Below the pieces are notes generated by a model. It was given only the letters and a program-made list of their open reading frames with translations. It had not been told where the DNA came from and searched no databases. A stretch of DNA of 64,000 nucleotides from Oscheius tipulae (taxonomy: Eukaryota; Nematoda; Chromadorea; Rhabditida; Rhabditidae), in assembly GCA_037178975.1 (NCBI GenBank), contig JASJZH010000006.1, forward strand, positions 2,914,001 to 2,978,000. The letters run 5' to 3'. Shown in pieces: positions 1 through 12,407 of this stretch. Positions within the stretch are counted from its first letter, which is position 1. Each line of letters starts with the position of its first letter. The translations under genes were made by a program, and so were the position numbers.

Positions 1-2164
1 ACTGGCCGGAGAAGTTTTGCTTCTTTTTCTTCGAACGCATTCCGACATACCGCGATTCTAAAAAAAATGAGAAATTACAATCAAATGGCCACATACCAGG
101 AAATCGAATAATCTTCCGTGCGAAACGTATTCCATAAGAATGAGAATGTGATCTTCTGTTTCGAAAAACTTGTATAGTTGGGCCATATGAGGAATGGACG
201 TTGGTAAGACTATTCGGGTGTTTGGAGATTCTCTTCCCTTCTCTAGAAACTTCAAGACGTAACGATTGCCTGAGAAGACAGAGAAGATTACTATATGAAC
301 AAAAAAAGTACCTGTAATTTTCTCTTCCATCAGTAGCACCTTGTTTTGAGTTTTGACACATGGCAGAACCCCGACAACGGTATAGTCTTTTAGTGCACTG
401 TTGGATGACTTGAAGGCGAAGATAGATGGGTCCTGAACGTTGTATGTGATTCATACATAGTTCGGCCACGCGCGAAGAACGAAATTGATTTGATTAACTG
501 GCCAAAATTTTTTTGCATTATGCAAAAGTGTTCACCTGTAAGTGAAGAGAGTCTGCTAACAAGCCTTCCAGATTGAATGCCGAACCGTCATAAGATAGAT
601 ACGTCTTAAAGAGCTGTTCTGCTCGGACGATGTACTTGGCAGTTTTTAACTTTATACTATTCCTAAGAGAGGAGTCGGTCTCGGTTCTCAAGCCCTGAAT
701 AAACATTCTTAAATTAAAAAAATCAATGACAAAGAATGTACCTCACTCAGATTTCTAGCCGCGTTTTTATAACATTGAAAGGCCAACTCAAACTCGTTCT
801 CGGCTTCTGCTTTCTGAGCCGTCGAAATTAAGATGCCTGCTCGAACGAGGTAGTCGGACGTGTTGGCTGAAAAATGTCTCTCATTTAGTCTCAGCCAATG
901 CAATTACGAATAGGCGCCTCCAAATCCATTTTGAGCTTCGGAAATTGTCGTCGAAGAGCGACTTTTGACGTCAAATGGTGGGGTAGGTCGCCTAAAGCCA
1001 CGTCTAGTTGCTAGGTGCCTTCATTTTGAATGGTTACCTAAAGCCACTTCAGGGAATTGAAAATCGATATCCCCTGTGAACGATGCGGACGGCAGGAGTC
1101 CCTGAAAATACGAACATAACTGGCATATTTATTCATCTGTTGGCTATCTCAACAATTTTGTAATCAGAACTTGATATGAGGATAGAGACATCACAGTTTA
1201 AGAAGAGGTTAGAGGTAAACTTTGAATTAAAGAGTTTTTCAAGAAAAATCTGGCCTACTGACGTTTGTCGGTTGCTCCTCCTCTGGACTGTCCAAATAAC
1301 TAAAATTGAACTAATTTACATGCTAACAACTAGTGATACCTTGTCGGAGTGATGTCCGTGTCAATGGAAGTATAGATTTCTTCCTCAGCTGTGGTCGCGG
1401 TGTGGGCAGTCTCTTCAGCCTTCTGAACCCACAATTCTCTAGAGGGTCGTTTTGAGTACTTACATCCAAGAACTGGTGAAGGATGATACTTTTTCGCAGT
1501 ACCTCGTGATCCAGAGCAAAATTCAAAAAGACTTCCGTCGCGTGGCGTCGTTCAGCGACTACAGTTGGTTCCCCAGCTCCGATAAGCTTTGCCGGTGCAA
1601 AAGAGGGAAATACACCTCGGAGATAGAGCTAAATTGTTTGGTTTATTCTTGACATTGTAGTGCTCGATAGAATGACCAACGAATGGCTTATGGAAAAGAC
1701 CAAGATCCCGGAAATCAGGAAAAGATGGACTTAAAGAAAGCGGAATTTGCAACTAGGATCGTGAGAGATACTCTCAATGGAATCAGCATAAATTCTTGAA
1801 GGACACGTGTCTTGATCTCTTTTCTATTTAAACAAACGCGAAAGTTATGATATCACCTGCTTGTGGACCTTCTGCAGATTCTTGTGAAGCTTGTCCAATT
1901 CCCGAAATCTTGAAGTCAGGGTGAACTCTCTTGATTCTAGCTGGACTACTTGTTTGGGAACGAGCTGTAACATGCAATCTTGAAAAAAAACACTGGAAAA
2001 CCAACGGTAAACGCAAGAATGTAGTCGTTGTGTGTCCCAGCGATTCCTTTCGTAGTGACAATGTCAACTACTTTCACCGTTCCTGTCCAGTCGGATTTCG
2101 GCTTGAACAGGAGAGTGCCAATTTCGGATGTACAGTGACTCTCATCTGGATAGAGACCCGACAT
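1..2164 (-). CDS. RPS6KC1-like PX-MIT-kinase protein (5' part, truncated by window edge)
   Basis: Probable orthologue of ribosomal protein S6 kinase delta-1, an endosomal protein with a phosphoinositide-binding PX domain, an MIT domain and a divergent AGC-type kinase domain. Reading on the minus strand, the ATG is at 2164. PX exons are 2006..2164, 1857..1964 (motif TSRFRELDKLHKNLQ) and 1464..1628 (GAGEPTVVAERRHATEVFL); all three are phase 0. Short acidic linker exons follow near 1340..1422, 1257..1301 and 1037..1104. The MIT domain lies at 742..866 and 536..694 (AFQCYKNAARNL; AKYIVRAEQLFKTYL). Kinase N-lobe exons are 312..432 (KDYTVVGVLP) and 97..269 (PHMAQLYKFFETEDHILILM). The rest of the kinase is outside the window. 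SNX15 shares PX+MIT, but the kinase exons favour RPS6KC1/RPS6KL1. The linker exon limits are approximate. Confidence 0.75.
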
Positions 2165-2172
2165 TTTGCATA

Positions 2173-3712
2173 CTGTAAAAACATGCAAATAGCGCCGGAA
2201 CAACTAGCGGTAAAGAACTGATGAAAACAGTATGGTCAGCATTAATCCAAAAGAACGAGCAATGTTTATTCATAAGGATAGAAGACGACGACTTCCGGCT
2301 GATATTACCCGTATTGTTGCGAGGAGGTTTCATTCACAGCGATTTTGTCTGAAAAACTATTGTTGGTGTTTTACTAGGAGCTTTCTTTGAATTTACGCAT
2401 CAAAGACTGTTGAAACTGTTGATTGAATAGTTCGATAGTTGTATTTTCTGAGCACCTCGCATACCGTCCAGAGTTTTCGAATAAAACAAATTTTACCTCA
2501 TATCCCCATATCTTGACATCTTTCGTCTTACAATCGCGGAACAGGACTTGCTTCCGTTGATCTTTCACTGACGTGTTTCGTAGATACTTAATCCGGGTTC
2601 CACAAAAAGGAAAGCGGATCCATTTTGTCGGATGATTTTTCTGAAAGTCTCAAGTTCAATGCAGATTAGCCTGGAACGAAGGAAGTATCTCTCCGGTATC
2701 AACGCAAAAACCAATAAATGATATGGCGCGCAAACATTAAGGAAAGAGGGCACCAAATGATAACAGTGTGCTGCATTCAGTGCTACTTTTAAGTCGGCTT
2801 CGACTGATATCAAATGCTTTTGCTTCAAGCAAACCTATCTCATAAAGCTGTGTAAACAGTTGTCTCCTTTTTTGAAATTTTTATGCAGTCAGTCCCCATT
2901 CAAGTGATTGTTCTGTCAATCGGGCCAGCTGAATCATATCTGAGACAGTACGTAGCGAAAAATCATTCAAAGCTGTCTTCAATAGTCAAAGTCCAAGTTT
3001 TTAACGTTTTAAACAGAAGTTTTTAATTGTCTGTTCGGAACTTCCGTTTCAAAGCAGATGCCTAGACGAATAGTTCATCATTCCAGCACGTTTTTGTTAG
3101 AATGACCTTGTGCATGTCGGTCAGCAAATTCTCGCGTCTCTATTCCCTTCCAAAAACGATGGGTGAAACGAGTTCGCGGCCGTTTCGCAATTAATTCGAT
3201 GTGAATCATCCGAGGTCGCGACGCTCCTCTCCGACATTGTTAAGTATGTGTGGTTGACAAACCGTTAATTGGACAGTCCTGTTAAAAAACGACGACCTTT
3301 ATTCGAATACAGTAAACACCGGTAAATTATAAAAAAAAATACCTGTTTGTACCCAGGCTTCCCAGGTTCCGAAACAAAGAAAAGAATCTGCTCTTATGGC
3401 CAAAGATCGTCATATGCTTAAACTCTTGGAAACAACCAAAACCATCAAAAATATAATAGAAAAGGAAGCAGCTTAGCTGCGGAACAAGTAATAGGAAAGA
3501 AAAGCTAAGTTAATGTAGCGGCAGGAGTAGAAGACGTGGAGTAGTTCATAAAGTGTGGTGGCAGACGAGATCGACACCGCGTTCACTGAAAAAGATTCTA
3601 GTTAGAAACAGCTCTAACGAGTTTGTTATCTCATTTGAATGCGTGTGGCACATCAGTGAAAAATTCGACTGCTGCTAAAGCCGGGAGAAAACAGATTGCA
3701 TGCTACCTAGGC
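2173..3712. other. Intergenic stretch with a weak minus-strand exon pair
   Basis: No recognisable gene. On the minus strand 2497..2640 is a 144-nt open block bounded by TTTCAG and a GTAAAA donor. It encodes a basic sequence including FRDCKTKDVKIWGYE. It can splice to 2400..2447, which ends in a stop. No homology was recognised and no convincing upstream ATG was found, so this may be a small gene, a 5' exon of the RPS6KC1-like gene, or chance. The region 2840-3600 shows nothing codable; an AT-rich stretch lies around 3320-3470. Confidence 0.25.
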
Positions 3713-6700
3713 CTAGTAGACGAGTTCCCAGTCGTTTTCTTCTCCACTTCCGGTCGAAGATGCACTAGTCTTTTTTGGCGCTGGCTTAGAAGTGACTTCA
3801 GAAGCTACGGGAGCGGCGACAGTGATCGGTTTTGTCTTCTGCGGCTAAATAAGGGAAAGTACGAGACGACAAACAAGGATTAGCCATGCAAGCATTCTTA
3901 TTTTTACAAGCTTGCGGTGTGACAGATGATCCGTTGCAGTAATGCGAAAGCAGCTGTGCCGCAAATGCATCTGCATGTGGATAATCTGTACAAAACTCGA
4001 AACACAGGACAAGTGAAAACAAGAAGAGAGCACAAGGACGGGCCACCATTATTCGCATTCCCAGGACTCCCACTCACCGAGCTTCGGTTCTGAACTTTCG
4101 CCTCTAACTGTTGTATGTGGTTCTTCTGCTCGTCATTCATGTCCTTCATTCGATCAAGTTCCGATCTCTGAAATTTTCAATGGTTCTGATAAATTGTTTT
4201 TGTTTACTAAAGAAAGAAGAGCGTCCCGGTACGTCTTGACAATTGGAGGCTCTTCTGTAGAAGTAGCAGATTTCGTGGGGGCTTCTTTGGCTTCGTCTTT
4301 TTTGGATTTCTTAGCGTCCTTCTTCTTAGGTTCGGCTGGCTGAAAAAAGATTTCATTGAAAAAAAGTGGAAATTACTACCTCGGGCTTAGATTCCACAGG
4401 CTTGGAAGAAGTTGGGGCTGCAGTGTGATTTTCGAACATCTCCTGCAGTTTGAAGTTTCTAACCCGAAGTTCCTCATTCTTGTTTTTCAGTCGCTGGTTT
4501 TCTTCGCGTAGGTTGGAATCGATAGAGGCAGGTTGTGCAGAAGTCACTTCATGAGACTTTTTCACAATGATCTCTTCACCAACATCACCGTTCTGTCTTT
4601 AACTTCTCTTTGAAAACACAAATATCAGCGTGACTCACACAGGAGCAGTTGCTTGCTTCTTGTTCAAAGCTTCAATTTGCTTACGCAGAGCAAGATTCTC
4701 GCTCAGAAGATCATTGTGAGCTGCATTGATCTCGGCAAGAGTCTTCTTCTGTATGGTTACCTCATCTTCCTTTTGGTTCAGCTCAGCTTGCCTAAAACAT
4801 AAGTATCAGTAAAAAAGGATATTACTCACATCTTTTCGAAGTTCTGGACCTCGTTCTGCAGTTTGTTGCAGAGTTCCTGAATGCTGAGATACTGTTCCAT
4901 GGCCTCGGCGAGTTTCTGAAAACAGACAGGTGTGTTTGCAACAGCGAAACAATATTAGAACAGCAGTGCGGGGACATCTCGGAGAGTTAATCAATAGGGG
5001 TTGCGGACCGCCTGCTGGTGTTAAAAAACACGCGGGCAGGCGTGTTTCATAAGTGCAGGCAAGTCGCGATCAGTGTTTGTTAAATCAACAATATCAGTTT
5101 GCTCACTTCTTGCAGTTCTTTCTTCACAGCTGTGTGTTTCTGGGTAACAGAAGTTATCTCCGCTGTGTGCTTTTCCTTGAGAGTTGCAATTTCCTGCGAG
5201 TGGGCAGTCTTCAGAGCTCCAGTATCAGCTTCAGATTGGCCAGCCTAAATAGACGAAATGAATATCGTATGCGGTTATGATGGGTACCTGCTTCTCGCTC
5301 AGACTAGGCTTAATCTGTTGCCACTCAGTGTGAATGGCGTTCAACGTTGCCTTGAGCTGAGAGAACAGAGAGTTAGATGAGAACATAGGGATTACCTTTC
5401 TAGCCTTCTCCAATTCGGATTCGAGCTCAGCCACGCGAGTGGAATGAGACTTGACCTCGGTTTTGGCATCCTCAAGTCTCTTCTGCAAATCGGCAACCGC
5501 GTGCTTGCTCTTCTCCGCTACTTTAAGGGTATCGTCAGCAGAGCTGCGGAAAGCGACCATTTCCTTGGACTTCTTGTCCAGTTCTCCGTTGAGGAAGTTC
5601 TCCTTCTGGACAAGATGACTGACTTTTTCATTCAAACCGCTGTTCTGTGACCTGAAAATAAAAAGTTTGGTTCGGACAATTATTCTGCTTATTCACATAT
5701 TCATAGCGCTTCAACAACGCGTATTCCATTCGTTTGAAATTTTTAACATCTATTCTCAGCATTTAATAGATCTGGTTGCTAGGTAACAAGGCATTGAGTG
5801 TGCATTGCATGTGCTTTGTTTTACCCACTACCTTTTAAGGAATTGTCTCAGCTTATAAATAAACACAATAAAATGTTTGGGATAATAGGCCCTTTTTAAC
5901 TTTCCAGTGGTGTGGGCCCTATTAGCTTAATTGATTCTCTAAAAGTTGTCGAATCGAAATGGCTCTGTTCCCACTCTTGCCTACTTTTTTTTTGAAACCT
6001 TATTTATTTGTCTTTCCTAGCGGCTAGCTCTTTATGATCTTTGCAATTGGGCACTATAAGAGATTTTACGTTACGCGCAGGCGACCAGATTTGAGCACTT
6101 TCTTAAGAATGCGGTAATTGAAAACAACTTTGAGAACAACTTGCTAACACCCCATGTTTGGACCCGATACTCTTAGGTCCAAGGGTGTAGCTATTTGCTG
6201 AGATTGCTAGCTCCCTCTGGAGGCTTATCAAAATGATGAGTAACGTTAGATCAAGGCAATAGTTAAAATTCGAAGGTTTGCTTCGCAAGCGAATAGCTAG
6301 TTCGACAACAACACCTTTTCACCCTTTAACAACACCTAACCAGTGGTGGCAGGGTTTCGTCGTCCCAACAAGTTATTTATAGGCCTTATTAGTTCCTGTA
6401 AACTTACTGTAGTTGAGTGAGCGCCTCTTCAAGCGATCGAATCTTCTGGGAATGACCAGTAAGCTGTCTCAGAAGATCATTCTTTTCACCATTGGCAGTC
6501 GAAACAGCTGCCACACTGGCCTTCTCCTAAACATATACCCTAGCTAACTGATAGAAAAGTTGCACACCTTCTTGTTTACGGTTTCTATGTAGTTCTTGAG
6601 GAACTGAACGTGGACCGTGTCCATTGAAGAAACCATGTCGGCTAGTAGCTTTCCAACATCCATCTCCTCAAGTCTGCGCTTAGGCTTCTCAGGTGCAGCC

Positions 6701-7911
6701 TTGACCGAAGCGATATCAACCTTTTTGACAACCTCAATTACAGGAACAGCCGTTTTCAAAGGTTCAGGAGAAGCCTGAAAATTCAACCACTATCTAAAAA
6801 ATATTAAATGTCATTTCCCGCGGAACTGTCTTTGACGTTCTGGTTATCTAGTGTTTTTTGCTGACAAGATCTTGAAAGCGTAGTCGAGCAATTTTGAACT
6901 CATCGGAGAGAATCAAACGGCTCCTTTGGGCCTAACGGGCTGACATATGCGCCTGCATTTTTTTGTTTCAGCCATATGGGCCATTTTGAAGCGGCTCTTT
7001 TTTGACAAGACATATGGTTCTCTCATTCTTACTTTTTCTGTAGAGTCGCGCTTCTTCTGCTGCTTTGTTTTGACCTCGACAAATTCGGGCTCGACATTCT
7101 TGGCCTTCAGAGGAGAGCGATCACGCTGGATTGGCTCGACCTTCTTATCAGCTGGCTTCTTGTTTTCCGGAGATTTGGTGGGGACCTCCGGCTTGGACTC
7201 ACTTGTGCTACTGCTTTTCTTGTTCTTCTTCTTATTCTTGCCTGAAAGTTCTTAATATATGACCAAATGTGAAACACTCTCACCTTCTGCATCCTCCTTT
7301 GCAACCTCTTCGGTTTTCTCGTTGACTGGAGCCTTCTTCTCCGATTTCACTGACTCTTCTTTCTGCTGTTTGGTCTGAAACACGTCTTCTAAATGGCTAT
7401 CTTGGGATGAGAATAGGAGCCAAGAGGGATCAATAAAACCGTGCAAACAGAAGAGATCGTTTTGAAGGCAACAAACCTGTGAGTCGGACTTCTTCTCCTT
7501 CTTCTTGCCTCCAGACTTGCTCTGTTTCTTTTTCCTCTCTTCTTCATCTTCCAGCTTGCGTTGTACGCTGTACCACTGAAACAAATTTAGTCTACTTCAA
7601 AGTTTTGTCGCAGTGTGCAACTAGATTAGCTACCTATTTAGGTAACTTATAGACACTGAACTTTGTTTTGAGTTCCCGGTTTACTTCCGTTTAAATATGT
7701 ATGTTTGTGACGGAGATAATAAGGCATCAAGGCAGCGGAAATGATAGTGATAATGAACAAAACATTCAGGAGTCAAACTTTTTATCACAAAGCCGTTTTT
7801 ACCTACCTCGTCAAACGCATCTCTCCTAGAATGGAAGTACAGACCGATGACGCTTAGAACGAATCCCACTCCGCATACTAGGTAGGCGACCGTTGTCCCG
7901 TTCAGCTCCAT
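3713..7911 (-). CDS. Kinectin/ribosome-binding protein 1 (p180)-like ER coiled-coil protein
   Basis: Predicted 698-residue type II-like ER membrane protein. Exons (minus): 7807..7911, 7477..7575, 7284..7374, 7033..7241, 6568..6774, 6408..6526, 5396..5651, 5288..5356, 5107..5244, 4830..4915, 4641..4791, 4380..4592, 4208..4339, 4078..4167, 3713..3844; the sum is a multiple of three. The start at 7911 gives a short lumenal end, one hydrophobic segment (VAYLVCGVGFVLSVIGLYF), then RRDAFDEWYSVQRKLEDEEE and a strongly Lys/Glu-rich stretch. This is the organisation of kinectin and p180, which anchor in the ER and bind ribosomes, kinesin or microtubules. The remainder is heptad-like coiled coil, and the tail ends ENDWELVY. 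It is shorter than vertebrate kinectin (about 1,350 aa) and lacks the p180 decapeptide repeats. Assignment rests on architecture rather than a diagnostic motif. Confidence 0.65.
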
Positions 7912-8952
7912 TGGTACCTCACGATGTTGTTAAGCAACCACTTTTACTGAAAATAGTTTGAATGGCTAGCAGAGAGATAGAATCTGAAGAAAGAGGCATA
8001 TTGGCCTTAAAAGGGCAAGCTAGGGGTTTGGACTAGGAGATAGAATGTAAATGAGAAAAGAAGAGCTAACTCTTGGCCTAAAATTTGGGCGATTGATAGG
8101 GTGTGACGCTGACGAATGACCGAATGGACACGCTGTCCGTTTGTGTGTACAGAGAGCGCGGCTTAATAGCGGTTTGATCGGCGTCTTGCAGAGTTATTCG
8201 TAAACGACGGGCATGAGTGCGCGCCCTCGCCGGCAATTGGAGAGAGCCAGGAGGCCGCAGCCTGCTATTTGTACTGAAAACAGAATGCAGCAACCTCGTC
8301 GCAGGCTACGAAAAGCGGCTGCCGCGCGCGAATTACCGTAGTGCTGACTGCAGGGTCAGGCCCAGCGTGGTGGGAGCCTGCAACAAAAGAGAAGCCGAAA
8401 AGGAGAACAGTCGCCAAGCTGCTTTCTCTCTTTTGAGTAAACAAAAAAAGCTTATCGGATGACCTTGAACCGGTCAGGGTCTGAGTGAAGATAGCAGTCA
8501 TGAGCTGTCTTTAGATGATGATTGACCTTGGCACGATAGTCGTCATCGCTTTTTGTATAGCCAAATGAGCATCGATTTTTCAATAAAGAATGCTCTAGAT
8601 GTTTATGAAAGATCATGCATTTTTGAATGTACACTGCTCAAGATGGGTTTTCATAGAGAAGTACTTGGATTTCTTTAGCAATACTGAATAAACTGCATAA
8701 AGAAGAGTCAGGCACTTGCATTCTTTCAACTTTTACTCTTACTTTCCTTTATATTTAAACTTTTTGAAGCAAGCAAATTGACTAAAGACTAGTCTGTTGA
8801 ATGTAACTTTTCTAGAAACAGCGACTATTTCCGCTCATCTCTTGCTCCAGCTCATTGTTCCGAAAATAGTTCAATCTCTGCATCCTCAGACTCATCTCTT
8901 CTGAATGTTTTCTGATTTCTTTCTTTTCAATGAACCTCTTTTTTCAGGGCAA
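7912..8952. promoter_or_regulatory. Divergent intergenic region between kinectin-like and MAP4K3 genes
   Basis: About 1 kb separates two divergently transcribed genes, so it probably holds both promoters and 5' UTRs. The block 8140-8400 is clearly more GC-rich than its surroundings and contains several CG-rich runs. The last 200 nt before the MAP4K3 ATG are pyrimidine-rich and end in a TTTTTTCAG acceptor just upstream of the start, so MAP4K3 probably has a spliced 5' UTR exon. No tRNA or small-RNA gene was recognised. Confidence 0.4.
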
Positions 8953-11900
8953 ATGAACCACGAGGTCATCAGACGGGCCAACCCTGGCGATGACTACGAA
9001 CTTCTCCAAAGGGTTGGCTCCGGGACCTACGGAGAAGTTTACAAAGCAAAACACATCAGGTATGGTTTCTATATATATAGTTTTAAAAACTGAATTTAAA
9101 GAACAGGAGATATATCAGCTGTGAAGGTCATCAAACTAGAAGCTGGAGACAATTTTGCCCTCATTCAGCAGGAAATTCACATGATCAGGTAAACTTGCTT
9201 TAATATTTTTGGAAATATATAATTCCCAGAGAGTGTCAGCATCCAAATATCATTGCGTATCGCGGAAGTTATCTCCGGAGAGACCGTCTTTGGATAGTGA
9301 TGGAATACTGCGGAGGAGGATCTTTGCAAGATATCTACACAAGTACCAACCTATTTTATATACTTATACCATGTAATCCCAGTGACCGGACCGCTACAAG
9401 AACTACAAATTGCTTTTGTTTGTCGAGAAACGCTGAAAGGACTGGAATACCTCCACAACATGGGAAAAGTTCATCGTGATATTAAAGGAGCCAACATTTT
9501 GCTTACAAACAACGGAGATATAAAATTAGGCTTGTGATTTGATAAGTTTTATCTTATGCCTCTTTCAGCCGACTTCGGCGTGGCAGCGCAGATCACAGCT
9601 ACCATTGGAAAGCGAAAGTCATTCATTGGCACGCCATACTGGTTAGTCTCAAGCTTACGTTTCAGTTAAAAACGCTTTCAGGATGGCACCCGAAGTGGCT
9701 TCGGTAGAGAAACGTGGAGGTGGCTATAATTTCCAGTGCGACGTATGGGCCATTGGAATAACAGCGATAGAGCTAGCCGAATGCAAGCCGCCCCATTTTG
9801 ATTTAGCGCCAATGAAACTGCTTTACATGCTAGCCAAAAGTGGCTATAAATGCCCTTCCCTCGCTGACAAACACCGCTGGTCACCGTGTTTCCACACCTT
9901 CGTAAATCAGTGTCTGACTAAGAACCCTAAAAAGAGAGCGACGCCCGGAACCCTTCTGACTGTATGTCTACGCAGTTTTCCTTTTCAAAGAAGGATTTCA
10001 GAGCAGTCCTTTTATCATTGGCTCTCTGAGCAACCGTCTAACCCGAGATCTTTTGGAAAAGGTCAATGGCGTCTTCAGTGCGAGACGAACCAATTCGGAA
10101 GAGCAGTTGGCGGGGATGCCCAACCTCGAGTCCAGCTTTGACCGTTTGAATGCAGCCGAAAGGAATAATGCTTTCTCCAACGGTCTCACACTTCCTGCTA
10201 GGGTAGGGTTACAATGTTTACACTGTTCACTGGCCTTTCCAGGATCTCCAGCCGCTTCCTGATGTAGTCAGCGGTGAGCCACTGCTACACGACCAGGACG
10301 GAGTCATCCACGAGTACGACAATCGAACACTCAGCGGTAGAGTTTTTATTGCTTTTCATATGCGGAAATATTGCAGCAGGAAATGGCTTCCACAGCGTCA
10401 TGGACATTCCACTATCAACAGACGGCCCATCTTTCGCGTGTGGTGTTAAAATTCGGAGCAACGATGACAGCTCTTCGGATGAAAGCCCATCTTCAGAAGG
10501 GGGACTGAATCCCAGTTTACTCGGTGATCTTTGGAACAAACGACCTCACTCCTGTATAACCGTTCTTCCCAATGACTCAGATATCAGCAAGAGCGGAAAT
10601 GAAAGAGAGCGACCTAAATCCTTCTTCGGACTTCCCCCAACACCACAGGTTAAAAAAGAAAAGTATCATATCAAATCTGTCTTAGGTTATCATGGGAGCT
10701 TGTTTCAACAAGATTCTGGGAGACTGTCCGATGAGAATAAATTGTGCGACTACATGGATAGACGGAGACAAACAGTATTTGATTCTCGGCTGTGAAGAGG
10801 GAATCTTTTATGTTGACGCCAATGTTTCGGAGGCAGGAGAACTTGTTCGAGTAATTTTTTTCTCTTTGTTTTCTCAAAGGCTTTTTAGTTCCATCACAAG
10901 AGATGTTCCTGGCTCCATGTAGAGGGAAGATATCTTATTGCGATGCAAGGAAGAACTTCTCATTTGTATCGACACAGCCTCCATCCCCTGATGAATAAAA
11001 CTTTGACGATGAAATTCCGTAAAACCATCAACAAAATCCCCGAAGGGATTGTGCCCAAAAAGTTGTTGGTATCGAAGAAGTTCGAAGAGACCAGGTAAGC
11101 AGGATTGCAATCTAGTGAGAAAGAATTTCCAGAGGAGCTGTTCAATGCACTGTTTCGAAAGGCGAAGGAGTGTCTCAAACTTTCATTGCCGTTTTGACTT
11201 CTACAGAGATTCTGCTTTATCAATGGTGAGTCCTATTTCAGAATAACTTGGCTAAACATAGTTTGCAGGTACGATCCTACTTCTCAACTTATTTTGATGA
11301 ACAAGGCAGCTCTAAGTCCAAACACCATGTTCCCGTTGAAACCGTTCCATCTTGTCCGTCTTCCTGGCGAAACCTTCCCTGCTGTCTGCATTGGAGTCAC
11401 TAAGATCCCTCATGCTAGCTCTCTTCCTGGATTGTATCGTCTAGATCTGGTGAAGTTCACTTACAAGGTTGGTTCAACTCAAAGGTTATTATATCGATCA
11501 TTTAGGTTCCGTCTACTGAAATACTGCTTGACACGTTGAAGGCGTCTCATTCCGTAGATGAGCTGAAACTGGAAGAACGGATCTGTCCTTCAAAATCAGC
11601 ATCAGCTCCAGCAACTCCTGTTGTCTCTTCTATACACGTTGAGAACATGACTCAAATCAACAAGAACACCCTGGCCATTGCTTATAGCAACAAAGTAAGC
11701 TATTTTGTTGGTTTTGCAATCAGTGTTAAGGTTGTTTTCACCGATTTGGAAGGTGTAGAGAAGCCCAAGAAAGGAGTGTTCACCTTCACATTTACTGTTA
11801 GATACTTCCATGTCACGGAAGACCAAATTCTCGCTTTCCACAATCACGGGATGCAAGGAAAGTCACTTAAGGACAACTCCCTCACCCAGGATCTCTCAGA

Positions 11901-12065
11901 CGATTCTCGAATTTACACTGTAATCGGCCACGATCGGTTAGTGTTCATTTACATCTATTAAAACTTCTTTTTAGGGCCTTAATTCTTCGTAGTCACTCTC
12001 TCAAAAGCATTCAGAAGTCGGACATTCTGCTCTTAATGGGCCATGAGCCTACCCCGTCTCTCTAG
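8953..12065 (+). CDS. MAP4K3: MAP4K3-type Ste20 (GCK-I) serine/threonine kinase
   Basis: Predicted 840-residue germinal-centre kinase that would act upstream of JNK and TORC1 signalling. Exons: 8953..9059, 9102..9188, 9230..9342, 9383..9529, 9569..9641, 9682..9961, 10002..10202, 10243..10336, 10377..10648, 10686..10850, 10889..11094, 11133..11225, 11269..11467, 11506..11694, 11731..11936, 11975..12065 (multiple of three). The N-terminal kinase has [63 protein letters not shown] and GTPYWMAPEV, all features of MAP4K3/5. A Ser/Pro-rich hinge (PPTPQ) leads to a C-terminal citron homology domain starting [16 protein letters not shown] and ending in a hydrophobic [10 protein letters not shown] block. 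The ninth-to-tenth exon linkage and CNH blocks match MAP4K3 in order. One intron has a GC donor (9530). The orthologue in C. elegans is gck-2. Confidence 0.92.
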
Positions 12066-12291
12066 CCGGGTTTATCATTGGTTTTCGCCTCTAGTCGCCT
12101 TTCACCTCCCTTCTCAGTTGTGCAATAATACCGGAGAGCTTTACTTTAACTCATTCCGCTTTAGTCATATTTATCCCTGTGCATATTACAAGCGCTGTAC
12201 ATTTATGATCTCATGTATCATTTCAATCACCTCGCCGCCTCACTATTGCTAATCTATTGCCAAATTTTTGTTGCCTTTTATTTAAACCTCG

Positions 12292-12297
12292 AATAAA
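12292..12297 (+). terminator. Poly(A) signal AATAAA, MAP4K3
   Basis: Canonical AATAAA 227 nt downstream of the MAP4K3 stop, in an AT-rich 3' UTR, and just over 100 nt before the MAX start codon. Confidence 0.6.
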
Positions 12298-12407
12298 CCT
12301 TATTCACTTTTATACTTGTTTGTTTTTCAGTTTCTTGTAATGGACCACATACCTTACGCTGTTGGTGTATATTGACAATAGAGCCATTTTAGCAGATTGC
12401 AGTCGAG

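Noticed and set aside
58-339. Whole single-frame ORF as one exon of the RPS6KC1-like kinase
   Set aside because: It crosses a clear donor at 311 and acceptor at 270; the kinase sequence only makes sense after removing that intron.
4021-4077. Extra exon of the kinectin-like gene upstream of 4,078
   Set aside because: The frame through this stretch runs across a good GTGAGT donor at 4077..4072 and yields a Cys/Phe-rich sequence unlike the coiled coil.
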